From the NCBI GenBank assembly GCA_018417955.1, contig JACTVC010000013.1, forward strand, positions 1,359,105 to 1,423,104: 64,000 nt of DNA. Direction: 5' to 3'. The position numbers and the translations under genes are program-made. The notes under the pieces are model-generated. The model did not search any database. It had not been told where the DNA came from and was given only the letters and a program-made list of their open reading frames with translations. The stretch's first letter is position 1. Each line of letters begins with the position of its first letter. Source of the DNA: Laccaria trichodermophora (lineage: Eukaryota > Basidiomycota > Agaricomycetes > Agaricales > Hydnangiaceae). Below, piece by piece: positions 11,701 to 22,075 of the stretch.

Positions 11701-12603
11701 ATGCTTGCTGATGGGATGGTTGGGACGGGTGATTGGAGGGTGTTGAGGAGAAGGCATGCGTGGGATTTGCTTGCTAGTTTGTGGCAGGGTGAGGAGGATG
11801 CCGGAACGAAGTTGGGGATACTTGAGGTGAGTGAATTAGGGGTTGCAGAAGGATGCGTTGCTGATATGCGTTTTGGACTAAGGTTCTGGCGAATTTGACG
11901 TGTAATTTACAAGCAGTCATGTCGCTGATCTTGAAATCTGCGCTGCTTTCGTGGATTGAGATGCAGTTGCTTTTAGGGACCAAGGAACGCGTGGAGTGGT
12001 TCAAGATCTTGGAGAATATTCTCGTCTTTGTTGATTCGAAAAAGCTGGAGGCTGCGTTGGGGAGTGAGTGGCGGGCGATGATATGCCGTTGTCTTTTGAA
12101 GTTGTTGGATAATAAAACTTCCTGTATGTTTCTCTTTTTCTTTTGATTGAGTTAAGGAGCGTTGATCGTGTGCTGGTACAGATGCGGACTTGCCACTGGT
12201 TGTTCCTGTTATTCTGAGGTTGTCAAGCCTAGAGGGCAGGGAGATACATGAGTTCCCAGAGTTATTGGAGAGGGCTGTTGGGTGTTTGGAGACGTTTGAA
12301 GAGAAAACAAAATTGGAGGTTACACCTTTGTCGTCTGCAAAACACTCAGCCATAACTCCTCAACCACCACACCTCGCACAAAGCCTCCACTCTCCTTCGT
12401 CCCTCTCAGATCCACTATCGGCATGGGGCTCGTGCGTTGAGATGTTGTGGCGCGCAGCTTTGTCGGATAAGAGGACGTCAAAGGTCGTTTGGGATGCCCT
12501 GACAAGTCGGGCTGTTCTTTGGCGGGGGCTAGTTGGGAGGAGGGCTGGAAGTGAGGTTGGGGAGTGGGTCAGGGTGGAGTGTATCCAGAATCTGGCTGAT
12601 TGA
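5741..12603 (+). CDS. URB1: Nucleolar pre-ribosomal-associated protein 1 (Npa1/URB1)
   Basis: Twelve exons keep frame: 5741-5880, 5925-6393, 6443-6515, 6567-6811, 6874-7954, 8008-8721, 8774-8987, 9037-9365, 9414-10711, 10765-11826, 11883-12123 and 12182-12603, giving 2,095 residues. The family runs about 1,760 residues in yeast and about 2,270 in human. URB1 is a helical-repeat scaffold of early pre-60S particles in the nucleolus, needed for 25S/5.8S rRNA processing. Diagnostic parts are a short basic N-terminus (PSKRPRTEGPAKKS), the Npa1 N-terminal domain with FSKGLQSTSGLVQHCTALAL, and the URB1 C-terminal domain with DVPLLYGMLYSSESEGWKKE and DWRVLRRRHAWDLLASL. The 9366-9413 intron is 48 nt and in frame, so it is the least certain. 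The gene looks intact. Confidence 0.92.
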
Positions 12604-13747
12604 AAGACGTATCGATCTGTGACCGTGCGATCGAGAATCTTAACACCTTGCTTGGAACAAAGACGTATAGCTGGCCGAAAGACGTCGACTATACCCCACT
12701 CAACGCCAAACGGACGGGTGAACTACCTTGTGCAATATTGTAGCCTTAACACCAGGTGTTATGTTGGGTAGAATTTGGTTAGCAAAGATAAAGAGATGGA
12801 CTTTAAAGGCTGAGAAACCAGGACACGACTGCAAATCCGAAGAAGAAATCAAGCCTGGAGGGCAGTTTGCACATATGCCAATCGAATGCATGGATACAAA
12901 AAGGGGCATGTATGATAATTGCGAGCGCAGCGAGCAATCATTAATCATTGACTAAGGGTGAAAGGCCCAGACAAACAAATACAAATGGGTGCTCGAAAAT
13001 GGGCATCAGGGAATTTTTTGAATGGCGTATATCTCAGCAAGTATTTACTCCCTACCCTCAAAATTGCAGATTTGGGTGGGGACTGGTAGTGTTTACAATA
13101 ACATGAGCAAAAATTTGGGTTTCTGCCCCGAATTTTACGAATATTCTAGAGTAAAGAAACTGAGTGGTAAACACCGTGACATGATGCAACATCGCTTGAA
13201 CATTGCGTCGACGAATAAGTATGCGCATAAATGCTTCTTATATTGTGCACTACGTACTATGGCATAGGTTGATCTCTGGAAGACTGTGATGTATAGCTAC
13301 CACACAACTCGGATGGCGAAGCGAGCCCCCCGCAGAATGCGGATACGTAATACAAATTTGGTCGGACAGATGAACCAATAAGCGTTCCTGTGTGCATCTT
13401 CTCGTCGTTAACGACTTCATAGTAAGCTGGGGTTAGAAATTGATATGATCATGAATAACCCCAAATGATCATCATCCCCTTCCTGCCAACGATGAAGAGA
13501 AGCAAAAAGACACAACCAAAACCTCATCTTCATTCAGCCTTGAGCTTGAACAGCGAATCCCTATCCCAAAAATGAAAAGGCACACATTACCCCCTCAATC
13601 TCTCCATCTCCCTCTTTCGCCGACGAAGCCTTCTCTTTCCTATTCCGCGTATCGTTCCCATCATGTAAACTATCAAGGAATGGCTAGTTCTTTCTACTGA
13701 ATACATTATGCATATACATGAGGAAATACTTTGGGAGCATGGAACAA
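12604..13747. other. Intergenic between URB1 and LYS4 (convergent 3' ends)
   Basis: No credible coding frame. Bases 13447-13560 hold the second copy of the dispersed repeat also seen at 2622-2735. The rest shows no structure that I can name. Confidence 0.6.
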
Positions 13748-16020
13748 TCAAACCCGTGCCTTTCCTTGAATCTCTTTCAAAATATATCCTTCCAAACCTC
13801 CACAAAGCCAAAGCTCTTGCACACTAGGTCCAACCGGCTTGACATGATACGTCTTCACATTCCCCTCTGCAGACGACCTCACGCAAACCGTCCCATCAAC
13901 CATCCCAACCTCCACATGCAACCCCTTATCCACCGTCAACTCCCCCTGCTTCCCACCAGCACCCCTCCTTCCATCCTTCGCATACGCCTCGGTAAGGTCC
14001 TGTACCAACTCTGGACTCTCAAGACACACCAACCCATTATTGATCGCGTTCCTTTTGAATATGTCGCCAAACGACCCGGCAATGACGAGTGGGATCCCAG
14101 CGGCTTTCAGAGCCGTCGCAGCCTGTTCGCGCGAAGAGCCTGTGCCAAAGTTGTACCCCGCCACCAACACCACCCCAGGCTTTGTCTCTGCATCGGCGGA
14201 CGGAGATGGGAGTTTGGTGCGCAGTGATGAGACGAGGACCGCGAATCCGGGATCGTAGTTCTCCATGACGACTTCTGCCTGGCGCTCGAGCGTGATGTCG
14301 TCTTGGTAGGTATATTTGCCGGGGTAGATCCCATCGGTGTTCAAGTTGTCCTGAGGCGCAAAAAGAAGCGGGCCGGAGAAGAAGGCGGGGAATCCGTCCA
14401 GGAGAGGTTCAGGGTCGGTTGGGGTGGTAGAGGCGGAGCGAGAGGTTTGGGAGATGGAGAAAGTGGGTGTTTGTGCGAGGGGTGGGGAGGAGGAGTCTAA
14501 AGAGGCAGGGCCAGAAATGTATCCGTTGATAGCGCTTGCAGCTACAACAGCTGGGCTTGCTAGATAGGCTTGTGCCTTTGGATGACCCATCCGCCCTTTA
14601 TAATTCCTATTCGTAGCACTGATACCCGTCTGCCCTTCTTCCAATAACCCCGTTCCAAGACCGATGCAAGGTCCACACCCGGCAGGAAGAGGTTTCGCAC
14701 CAGCTTGTACCAACGCGTCCCAATCACCCAGGGTTTCCGACTCTTGCTGTACCACTGAACTCGCAGCAGCGATGTAAAAGTCGACTCCAGGTGCGACTTT
14801 CTGGCCTTTCATCACAGCTGCAGCTGCAGCTATATCCGATACGCGGGAGTTTGTGCAGCTGACGAGATAGGCTTTTTGAATGGCGATTTTGTTGGCTTCG
14901 AGGAGGGGCAGTGGGGTGGAGACTTTGACGCTGTTGGGGCCGGATACGTGCGGTACGAGGGTGGACAGATCGAATACCAGATGCGAGGAATACTCAGCAT
15001 CGTGGTCTGACGAGAGGTTTGCCGTTCTAAGAGCATCTAATCGTTGCCTGTTTATTCGAGGGTGCACGGGAGGCGGTGGTATAGCCGACGAAGAAGGCGA
15101 CGCGAACGTCCGTAACTCGAGTTTCGCAAGGACGCGATCGTACCACTGAAGCAGCGTCTCATCAACGGGGAACACACCTACCAGCGCCCCCCACTCCGTC
15201 GTCATATTCGCGATAGTCAACCGATCATCCACAGCCAAAGCAGCAACACCTTCGCCCGTAAACTCCAACGCAGCATTGAGTACCTCATCCTCATTGAACG
15301 ACCCACACAGCGCAACAATCACATCTTTTCCCGTCACACCCGGTTGTAAACGCCCCCTCAACTCGACCTTGACCATCCTTGGGACCTGCCACCACGTTTT
15401 CCCCGTTGCCCATAGGGCAGCGGCGTCTGTACGGACGATGGGCGTGCCGACGCACCCGACGCCGCCGTACATGTTGCTGTGGCTGTCGCTTGCGACCGTT
15501 AACGTGTGCGGGAACGCATATCCCTCTTCTACGAGGACTTGATGCCCGATCCCTCGTCCGGCGGGGTAAAAGTCGATAGAGTGTTTCCTAGCAAAGGCTT
15601 CGATGGACGCGTATTTGGATAAGTTCTTGAACGACTTGTTTTGCACGTCGTGATCGAGGGTGAAGACGGGCTGGGAGGGGTTGTGGATGTGTGTAGCGCC
15701 TATTGAATCAAACCTTACAATGCCAGTTTAGCTGATGATGTGGTAAAATAAGGAGGAGCAAAAGCATACTTGGTGATGACTGGCCCGGTATTGTCGTGCG
15801 TCATAACATGCTCGGGGCGAATCATGACATAGTCCCCTGCCTTGACTGCTTTTCCTTCCGGGAGGCCTACGGCGTACTTTTGGACTACTTTTTCAATGAC
15901 AGTTTGAGGGATGCGGGCGGGACGGGTGCTGGCGATGGTGGCGAGGCATCTGCGTTGCGTGGCTCTGGCATAGTGCAGAGTCCAGCAGAGTGAAGGACGC
16001 ATTTGACCAGAGAGATGCAA
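13748..16020 (-). CDS. LYS4: Homoaconitase, mitochondrial (lysine biosynthesis)
   Basis: Two exons, 15770-16020 and 13748-15713, with one 56-nt intron give 738 residues, a normal length. It is the 4Fe-4S enzyme converting cis-homoaconitate to homoisocitrate in the fungal alpha-aminoadipate lysine pathway in the mitochondrial matrix. Motifs in order are an Arg/Ser/Ala-rich presequence (RATQRRCLATIASTRPARIP), an N-terminal aconitase segment (MTHDNTGPVITKFDSIGA), and VASDSHSNMYGGVGCVGTP. Two Fe-S cysteine motifs follow, YLVSCTNSR near residue 370 and AGCGPCIGLG near 435. The C-terminal swivel domain has GYNFGTGSSREQAA and IAGSFGDIFKRNAINNG. The start could also be the second Met at 16002. The neighbouring DUF1295 gene ends 41 bp upstream on the same strand. 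Confidence 0.95.
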
Positions 16021-16061
16021 AAATTACATATGGGCGACAACACAACTAACTACAAATACAA

Positions 16062-17308
16062 TCACTCTTTCTTACTCTGCTGCGAATCACCCCAAACCAG
16101 CCTATTCACATCCCGCTCCTTCCCAGAAAACTTTATAGCGATCGCCTTGATTGCAGTCATAGCTGGCCCAAACATACCAACTCGTTTCTGATACGCTTTA
16201 TACGCGATGGGGTATTTGTTGCTGGTAATTGCCTCTGTGTACAACGTGGATGAAAAGAACAAAAGCGAGAGGGCAGCACCGGGAAGAAGATTGATTCCAG
16301 CGTCCAGAAGAATTGCGCGCAGTCCATTTAGAAATGGTTGATGGAGATCTCGGAATTGGAGGGCATGGATGATAATCCGAAGAGAGGGAAAGTCGGAATG
16401 GGTTGGTAAATTTGGAGGGACAGAGGCAACCAGGGGAAATAATGTAATGATCCACTGCATGATTCATTGAATTTTACGCACATGGAAGATTAGGAATGAC
16501 GTACCCAGAAGGATTGTTCGCAAGCAAAGTTGGGATGCCTTGAGTAGCGCCAAAGGCCTCTGGTAATGAAACCTCTGCGCGCATCATCAGGAGTCCAAGA
16601 AAGACGTGCACCAATCCACTGCTTTGACTCGTCATACGCTTTGACGTCGGTGGCACCCTTCTCTTTGGCCAAAAAGGCATGTTTGTAAGTCTGATAAGCG
16701 TACTGTTGATTGTCTGCTGTAAATTCCAGTAAAAGAACAAGCAGAGCCAAAGAAGCGAGAGCGTAATCGGATGTCTCAAGCAATGAATGTGGCTGTGAGA
16801 GCGCTACTGTGCGGGTAGGAAGTCCCAAGAGCAAAAGCAAAACGTTCTGAATGGCGGAGATGAACGTGAGGTTGACGACTTGGAATAACCAGGGCGGTAG
16901 TTGCTTGCGAAGAACTGCCCAGCGATAGTCTTCGTCTTTCCTGATGTGACCAGCGTCAGATTAATGATAAGGATGAATGGAGGTGGGTACTACGTACGGG
17001 TTGAATAAACCACGCCGTTGTGTATTGTAACTTAGTCTACACATCCAAAGGAAGACAAGAGCGAACATCAAGAGCGCTCTTGGGTTGTAATCTGTTGAAC
17101 CGAGGAAATTGTATGGAACGAGAAGGAAAGGCTGATGAGCCGGGAAGAGGGGAAGCAGGGCATAGTAGGCGGTATATATCGTTGGAAGAAAGGTCCACAA
17201 ACGGTCTACTTGAGAGACGTTGCTTGTAATAACGGATACAATGTACGTTGCTGCAGTCGTAAAGACGCAAAATTGGATGGGCCAGTCAAGTGTGGAGGAG
17301 AGAGACAT
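16062..17308 (-). CDS. DUF1295 / steroid 5-alpha-reductase-like membrane protein
   Basis: Exons 16998-17308, 16505-16940 and 16062-16454 keep frame for 379 residues. The segments VDRLWTFLPTIYTAYYALLP, RALLMFALVFLWMCRLSYN and a C-terminal RGLWRYSRHPNFACEQSFWW match the DUF1295 family (PF06966). These are multi-pass membrane proteins related to steroid 5-alpha reductases and isoprenylcysteine methyltransferases. RYSRHPNF is the conserved cofactor-binding type motif. About six to seven hydrophobic segments are visible. The tail has a poly-charged end (KFSGKERDVNRLVWGDSQQSKKE). The substrate is unknown. The upstream region has a CACGTGAC element whose neighbourhood recurs at 19110 and 36606. Confidence 0.9.
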
Positions 17309-17534
17309 GATGTGTAAAGCACGTGACTGTACTTGCCTTCATCAAGTGCGGAATTGATCGACACTGTCTTTTTTGGAACGTCTATGTCCGATAGTTTCGA
17401 AATTCCTCCCAACAGTGAATTTCTTCCCTCCAAGTAACCGAGAAATAAGCAATAAAAGATGAAGAGAGATACAGCATAGGGTGCGTTTACAACAAAATGC
17501 GGTGGAAATAAGAGAGTCATGAATTGCAAGAGGA

Positions 17535-18565
17535 TCAGAGAACGACGCAACCCGCGCCGCAACCGGGAGACCCTTGCTCTTTTGTGTATCCTCCCGTCGG
17601 TCCACCGCTGTTACCAGCAACGGTGGGACGACCTGTTTGCTGCTCCTATGCAAAGAAACGAGATTGAATTAGATAAGGAGGAGATGATGGAAAAGCACCC
17701 ACCTTCTGATACTTGCGAATGTCCCGAACGAGATGATGGAAAGCCTCGTCGACATTGATTCGTTGCTTGGCCGACGTTTCGATAAATTTACACCCAAAGT
17801 GCTTCGCTAGATCACGACCCTCTGCTAATCACTTGAGATTCTGTGAAACGGAATACAAAGAAAACAATACACCTTCCATGCCAACTTGTCGTTCATATTC
17901 CAAGTCGCATTTATTCGCCACGATGATGACAGGGAATGATTCTTGGTCCTTCACTCGAAGAATTTGTTGATAGAAAGTCCTAATTTCCTCAAACGAGTTG
18001 CGAGAGGTGATGGAGTACACGAGAAGGAACCCGTCGCCAGATCTCATACATTGCTCCCGCATGGCGCTGTGGGACGATTAAGCTGGTGAGTGACGTGTTC
18101 CGAGAATTACTGAATAATAAAAAAGCAAGAGCATTGCGAAACGCGATGAAGAGACGTGAAAGAATTTACAGAAAAAGACCAACACGTGCCCATATTCTTC
18201 CTGACTAGGGGTTTCCAAAACGTCAAGTAGGGCAATTTCATCGTCAATAACGCATTGTTTTCGGTACGCGTCTATGCAACGGGGTCAGCGTTTGAAGGTT
18301 AAATCTCAGGATAGTCTCACCATCAATCGTGGGGTCGTACCCATGGGTAAAGTAGAATTGAATAAACTGGATAGTCAAAGCTGACTTCCCGACACCTAGC
18401 ACAAAGATGGGTGAACGTTTCGGATAATTTCCTGCTTGAATGTAGACTAACCTCCTCCCCCAACAACAACTAGCTTGTACTCCCTCAGAAACCGTGCCTG
18501 TACCTACAAACATGAGCGCGAGGAACACGGCGAGAAGTAGAACGGAGACTTACCCTGCCAGCCAT
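17535..18565 (-). CDS. Ras-like small GTPase with altered G3 box
   Basis: Seven exons: 18554-18565, 18452-18497, 18321-18395, 18190-18271, 17873-18066, 17703-17821 and 17535-17645, giving 212 residues. G1 is GGGGVGKSAL, switch I is YDPTIDDAYRKQ, G4 is NKCDLE, G5 is ETSAK, and the CAAX box is CVVL, which predicts prenylation (Leu favours geranylgeranyl) after a Gly/Cys tail. The G3/switch II box reads [14 protein letters not shown] where Ras has DTAGQEEY. The Mg-contacting Asp is Glu, and the Ala-Gly before catalytic Gln are Pro-Ser. The intron after that exon (18067-18189, 123 nt) must start with GC to keep frame, a GC-AG intron. All other motifs look functional, so this reads as a real gene with a divergent switch II rather than a pseudogene. 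Confidence 0.88.
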
Positions 18566-18682
18566 ATGAGTGGGCGGGATGGATCCAAGATGGATCAAGA
18601 AAGTGAAGAAGAATGGTTCTGAGCCTGAGAGCACAGCGATGACAGCGGATGTAACAAATATGTGCCAACAACCATTACAGAG
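18566..18682. promoter_or_regulatory. Upstream region of the Ras-like gene
   Basis: These 117 bp lie between the Ras start codon and the duplicated LYS4 fragment. Any longer native promoter has been displaced by, or now includes, the duplicated fragments at 18683-19140. No specific element was identified. Confidence 0.3.
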
Positions 18683-19003
18683 TGTTTCCTGGTAAAAGCC
18701 TCCATAGACGCGTATTTGGATAGGTTCTTAAACAACTTGTTTTGTATGTCGTGGTCGAGGGCATAGACGGGCTGGGAGGGGTTGTCGATATGTGTTGCGC
18801 CTATGAAGTTAAACCTACGATGCCAGTTAGTTGATGATGGGTGAAATAAGGAGGAGCAAGCGTACTTGATGTGTTATCGTGTGTCATAACGTCGGGGCGA
18901 ATCATGACACAGTCCCCTGCCTGGACTGCGTTTCGCTCTGGGAGCCTACGGCGTACTTTTTTTGAACTACTTTTTCACTGATGGTTCGAGGGATACGTGC
19001 GGG
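18683..19003 (-). pseudogene. LYS4 5' fragment, decayed genomic duplicate
   Basis: The segment aligns with 15583-15937 over its length, covering the exon 1/exon 2 junction of LYS4. It shares GACGGGCTGGGAGGGGTTGT and CGGGGCGAATCATGAC. The LYS4 intron is retained in degenerate form, so this is a DNA-level copy and not a retrocopy. Several indels break the frame. Confidence 0.88.
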
Positions 19004-19140
19004 GCATATATTGTTGAAAGAAAAGTCCCAAAACGATCTACTCGGGTTGTAATAACGGATACAATGTGCGTTGCTGCCGACGAAATACTGGATGGGCGAG
19101 ATCAGGCGTTGTGTGAGGCACGTGACCGTGATTGGATTCA
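19004..19140 (-). pseudogene. DUF1295-gene 5' end fragment, decayed duplicate
   Basis: The segment matches about 17165-17325, the first exon and promoter of the DUF1295 gene. GTAATAACGGATACAATGT is shared exactly. It is joined directly to the LYS4 fragment; the roughly 1.2 kb separating the two parents is absent. It ends in GGCACGTGACCG. Confidence 0.82.
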
Positions 19141-19432
19141 AATTCTCGCTACGTTAGTAGTGGGTCTTGTGGGTCGACCTCGAAAAAAAACTTTGCTCAC
19201 GTGGACAGTCATGTGCCTCTCGATTGCACGTGCTTTTCTCCTATCAATGCCAACCCTACAGACACATAACAGACGCGATAACCTGTAGTCTTCGTAGTAA
19301 GTAGCCCTCGCAGTACTTTTTTATAATTGCATAAACACATTGGTTTGTTTAACAACAGTAAAAATAATCTATGTTACAGTGTTATCTTAAATGGGGAGTC
19401 TGTGTCGACGCTTGCTATGAATCTATTCCTGT
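19141..19432. other. Left edge of the mobile-element island
   Basis: About 290 bp without a gene, between the duplicated host fragments and the first orphan ORF. The sequence becomes A/T-richer than the host block. I could not define an element border here. Confidence 0.4.
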
Positions 19433-19876
19433 TTAGCATCTGCCAGCCCCACGTCTGGCACTCACGCACCGTTCAATGACTTCAGGGATGTAGAAGGTGT
19501 CTGTGCCGTCGCACGCCATAGGTTGCCGTCTATCATTGGATTTGATAATCAAAAGAGCGCCCAACCATCTGGTATACCGACACGTTATCTTCATTGCTTG
19601 TATCGATTTGTTAATGGGAAAATTCCCTGTCTGATCAGAGAAGTGCACTGTGTATGACAACTGGCCGTCCTTTGTCTCGATTTCTATTGATTTGCGAAAG
19701 CGTTCCAGATTCTTGCTCCTCGTTTGGGAAGGCAAATGGTGTACCCAGTATTCCGTGTTGCAATCATCAATTGAGTTCAAAACTTCCGTTCCCGGGTTGA
19801 ATGGTATCGGCACAAACAGTACCCCTCTGAGCCCCGTTGTACCAAACAATACGCCTTCGATTGTCCTCGGAGTCAT
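19433..19876 (-). CDS. Hypothetical 147-residue protein
   Basis: A single-exon frame starts at MTPRTIEGVLFGTTGLRGVL and ends at 19433. The product is globular-looking and mixed in charge, with LRGVLFVPIPFNPGTEV and MKITCRYTRWLGALLIIKS, and has no signal or membrane segment. The family is not recognised. Its codon use and location match the orphan genes around the Helitron. It could be a fragment of a longer gene, as I saw no convincing upstream or downstream exon. Confidence 0.45.
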   Translation of the reverse strand: MTPRTIEGVLFGTTGLRGVLFVPIPFNPGTEVLNSIDDCNTEYWVHHLPSQTRSKNLERFRKSIEIETKDGQLSYTVHFSDQTGNFPINKSIQAMKITCRYTRWLGALLIIKSNDRRQPMACDGTDTFYIPEVIERCVSARRGAGRC

Positions 19877-20033
19877 CTAATGAATCGATGTTATAGCGTC
19901 ACCGACAGCATATGACTGTTTCGTTACCTTTCCCGTATTAACCAGCTTATCTGCGAGTCTCTGGTGCATGGTTGGTATGCGGTGTGAAAGGAGAGTTTCC
20001 TTTGTTGTCACCCTGTTTGGTTCTCAATCGAAC

Positions 20034-20945
20034 ATGTTGTTTTCCTCTGGCCACGACACGCGCGACTTTATTTTTGATTTTTGCAGCTGCAAAGCTTTGG
20101 CCAATTTTGCTGCATCCGGAAGCATGGCAAGACAATCTGTTCGGTTTTATTTGACAGAGAAAATTGCTCGAATGTTACTGGTGTATTTCAATAGGGGTAT
20201 GTTTCGGATTCAAGTCTCTGTCAACGTCGCTAACCATGTTTTAGGCGACTTTGACTTGTTTTATGAAACACTGTCAGCCAATAATGGGGCTATTATTGGT
20301 TCTATGGCTCTCAAAATAATAGTACCAACCTATGGCAATAACTGGGTGCCCAACGATCTCAACATTGCGGTGGCTCGTGGCCGGCTTTCTTCAATGTCGA
20401 GATTTTTCCAGACCATTGGTTATCAGCTCTCGGACACTGGCGTCGATCCACGTTATGCCATGTCAGACGTGCTTTCGTTTTCAGTTTACAGCTTGTCTGG
20501 TCGTACTGTGACTATCTCGGAAAGCGCTCATGCGGATTCCTTCCTGTCTGTTGTATTGGCTTCACTGCATACCGGCAACATGAACTTTATTACAGCAAAC
20601 GATATATGCTGTCTTTATCCGACAATCACTCCATCCAACATAATTTTCTCGGGAGGTGGACGTCAAGGTTTGGAGGATTTTGAACAATCATTGCTGCTAT
20701 CGCGTGGATTTACCGTGGCCACTTCTTTGTCTAATTCAGATGGCACATGCGGCGATAATTGTCCTCATTTTTTGAGGCAGTTTTACCAATTGAAACGAAT
20801 CGGTTTGTTCAGATGGCGGGGGTCCGGCGTTTCCAAACTTGGTTGCGAGTCCTATTCATGGTTTACTGGCAATAGTTGCGCCAATCCACAGTGCACCATT
20901 CGAACACAAGCAGAACTAATAGCCGTCGGCGGGTCTTTGTTTTAA
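20034..20945 (+). CDS. F-box-like orphan protein (Agaricomycete lineage-specific type)
   Basis: Two exons, 20034-20196 and 20245-20945, around an in-frame 48-nt intron with a GCTAAC branch site, give about 287 residues. The N-terminus (RDFIFDFCSCKALANFAASG) resembles a weak F-box helix set. NNGAIIGSMALKIIVPTYG and NWVPNDLNIAVARG follow, then a C-terminal SYSWFTGNSCANPQC. The minus-strand gene at 21103-21986 has the same order of features (NCLDDSKGVIGGFVALNAV, then a Trp-rich segment, then GGECINPLCN), so the two are paralogues in divergent decay. Upstream in-frame Met codons exist at 19968 and 19977, so the start is not certain. Function is unknown; an adaptor role in ubiquitin ligases is only inference. 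Confidence 0.6.
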   Translation: MLFSSGHDTRDFIFDFCSCKALANFAASGSMARQSVRFYLTEKIARMLLVYFNRGMFRIQVSVNVANHVLGDFDLFYETLSANNGAIIGSMALKIIVPTYGNNWVPNDLNIAVARGRLSSMSRFFQTIGYQLSDTGVDPRYAMSDVLSFSVYSLSGRTVTISESAHADSFLSVVLASLHTGNMNFITANDICCLYPTITPSNIIFSGGGRQGLEDFEQSLLLSRGFTVATSLSNSDGTCGDNCPHFLRQFYQLKRIGLFRWRGSGVSKLGCESYSWFTGNSCANPQCTIRTQAELIAVGGSLF

Positions 20946-21102
20946 ATTCATCGTGTCATTGGTGTATGTGTAGTACCATCCACAAAAGTTCTCAGTTTTT
21001 GCTGTACAATCACTATCGAGCGTTGGCAAATTTATCGACATGGTTTGAATTAATTCATTACAATTATAAAAATATTTCTTGTCAACTGTATCAATTACAA
21101 TA

Positions 21103-21986
21103 TCAGTCACAACGCCTGACGAATGCGTTACACAACGGGTTGATACACTCTCCTCCGAGCTTCCAAAAAAAAGCCTGATTTGCTAAACTTCTAACTTTGT
21201 CGTCGTCAACCCGGCTACTGTTCCACACGATCCACCCGATTTCCTTGCTCTGAAACCAACAGCGTTCAAGCACAGGACATACCAATCCACATGCAGTGTC
21301 CCAGTCGTAGACGGATGTTTTCAAGTCAATACCGTCGATAGCGTCCGTGTCCGTTTCGTGAGTTAGAACCCCCTGCCCGTTTTGTGTAAGATCCGGATAA
21401 ACAGAGTACAAGTGACTGGAAGTCAGGAATGTCATTGAGGCAGTTTCCGGCGCGCTTAGAATGACCGGCAATATGGATGTTGTCGAAGTACTGATTGTAA
21501 TTCGGACAGGAGCAGACTGTCGACGGCGTGAGTTTAAATCACACAGTATTTCACGAGAGAGCTTACCACAATAGGGTGCTTCCACCAATGAGAGACGAAT
21601 TTTGTGTGAGGACTCGAGAAATGAGAATTTGATAAAAAATGGCCCCATCCTAGCGAAAACAGAAAGCTTTCCCATAGAGTTTCTTTGCCTTTGTGCACGA
21701 AGATATCAAGGCTAAGCTTCTCTTTGATTGTTGTAACGGCGTTCAGTGCGACAAAACCACCGATTACTCCTTTTGAGTCATCTAAGCAGTTCCAGAATGC
21801 CATCAATTCGGCCCGAGTAAACCAGTTCAGCAGTTCACGTTCAATTCGGTGACGGTACATCTCCTGGGTAAAACCATAGTAAAGTTTGTTCGTTTGTGCT
21901 ATTTGCCGTCTGGATTCGACTGTACAGCTTTCGAGAATTGCAGACAAGAGCTCTGGAATTTTGAAAAGTTCGGATGCAGGAGTCAT
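21103..21986 (-). CDS. F-box-like orphan protein, paralogue of 20034-20945
   Basis: Exons 21567-21986 and 21103-21516 keep frame for 277 residues. The N-terminus FKIPELLSAILESCTVESRR is a typical F-box-like start (I-P-E-L-L-x-x-I-L). LNWFTRAELMAFWNCL, GGFVALNAV and a C-terminal WKLGGECINPLCNAF follow. It lies tail to tail with its paralogue at 20034-20945, with about 157 bp between stop codons. Binding to Skp1 is plausible from the N-terminus but not shown. No signal or membrane segment is present. It looks intact. Confidence 0.65.
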
Positions 21987-22075
21987 ACTATGGGCATGTA
22001 CATTATCACAAAGCTATGAGCCTTTTTTTATATCTTACTAGAGGAGAACCGGCATTTTTCAAATTACGACATCTT

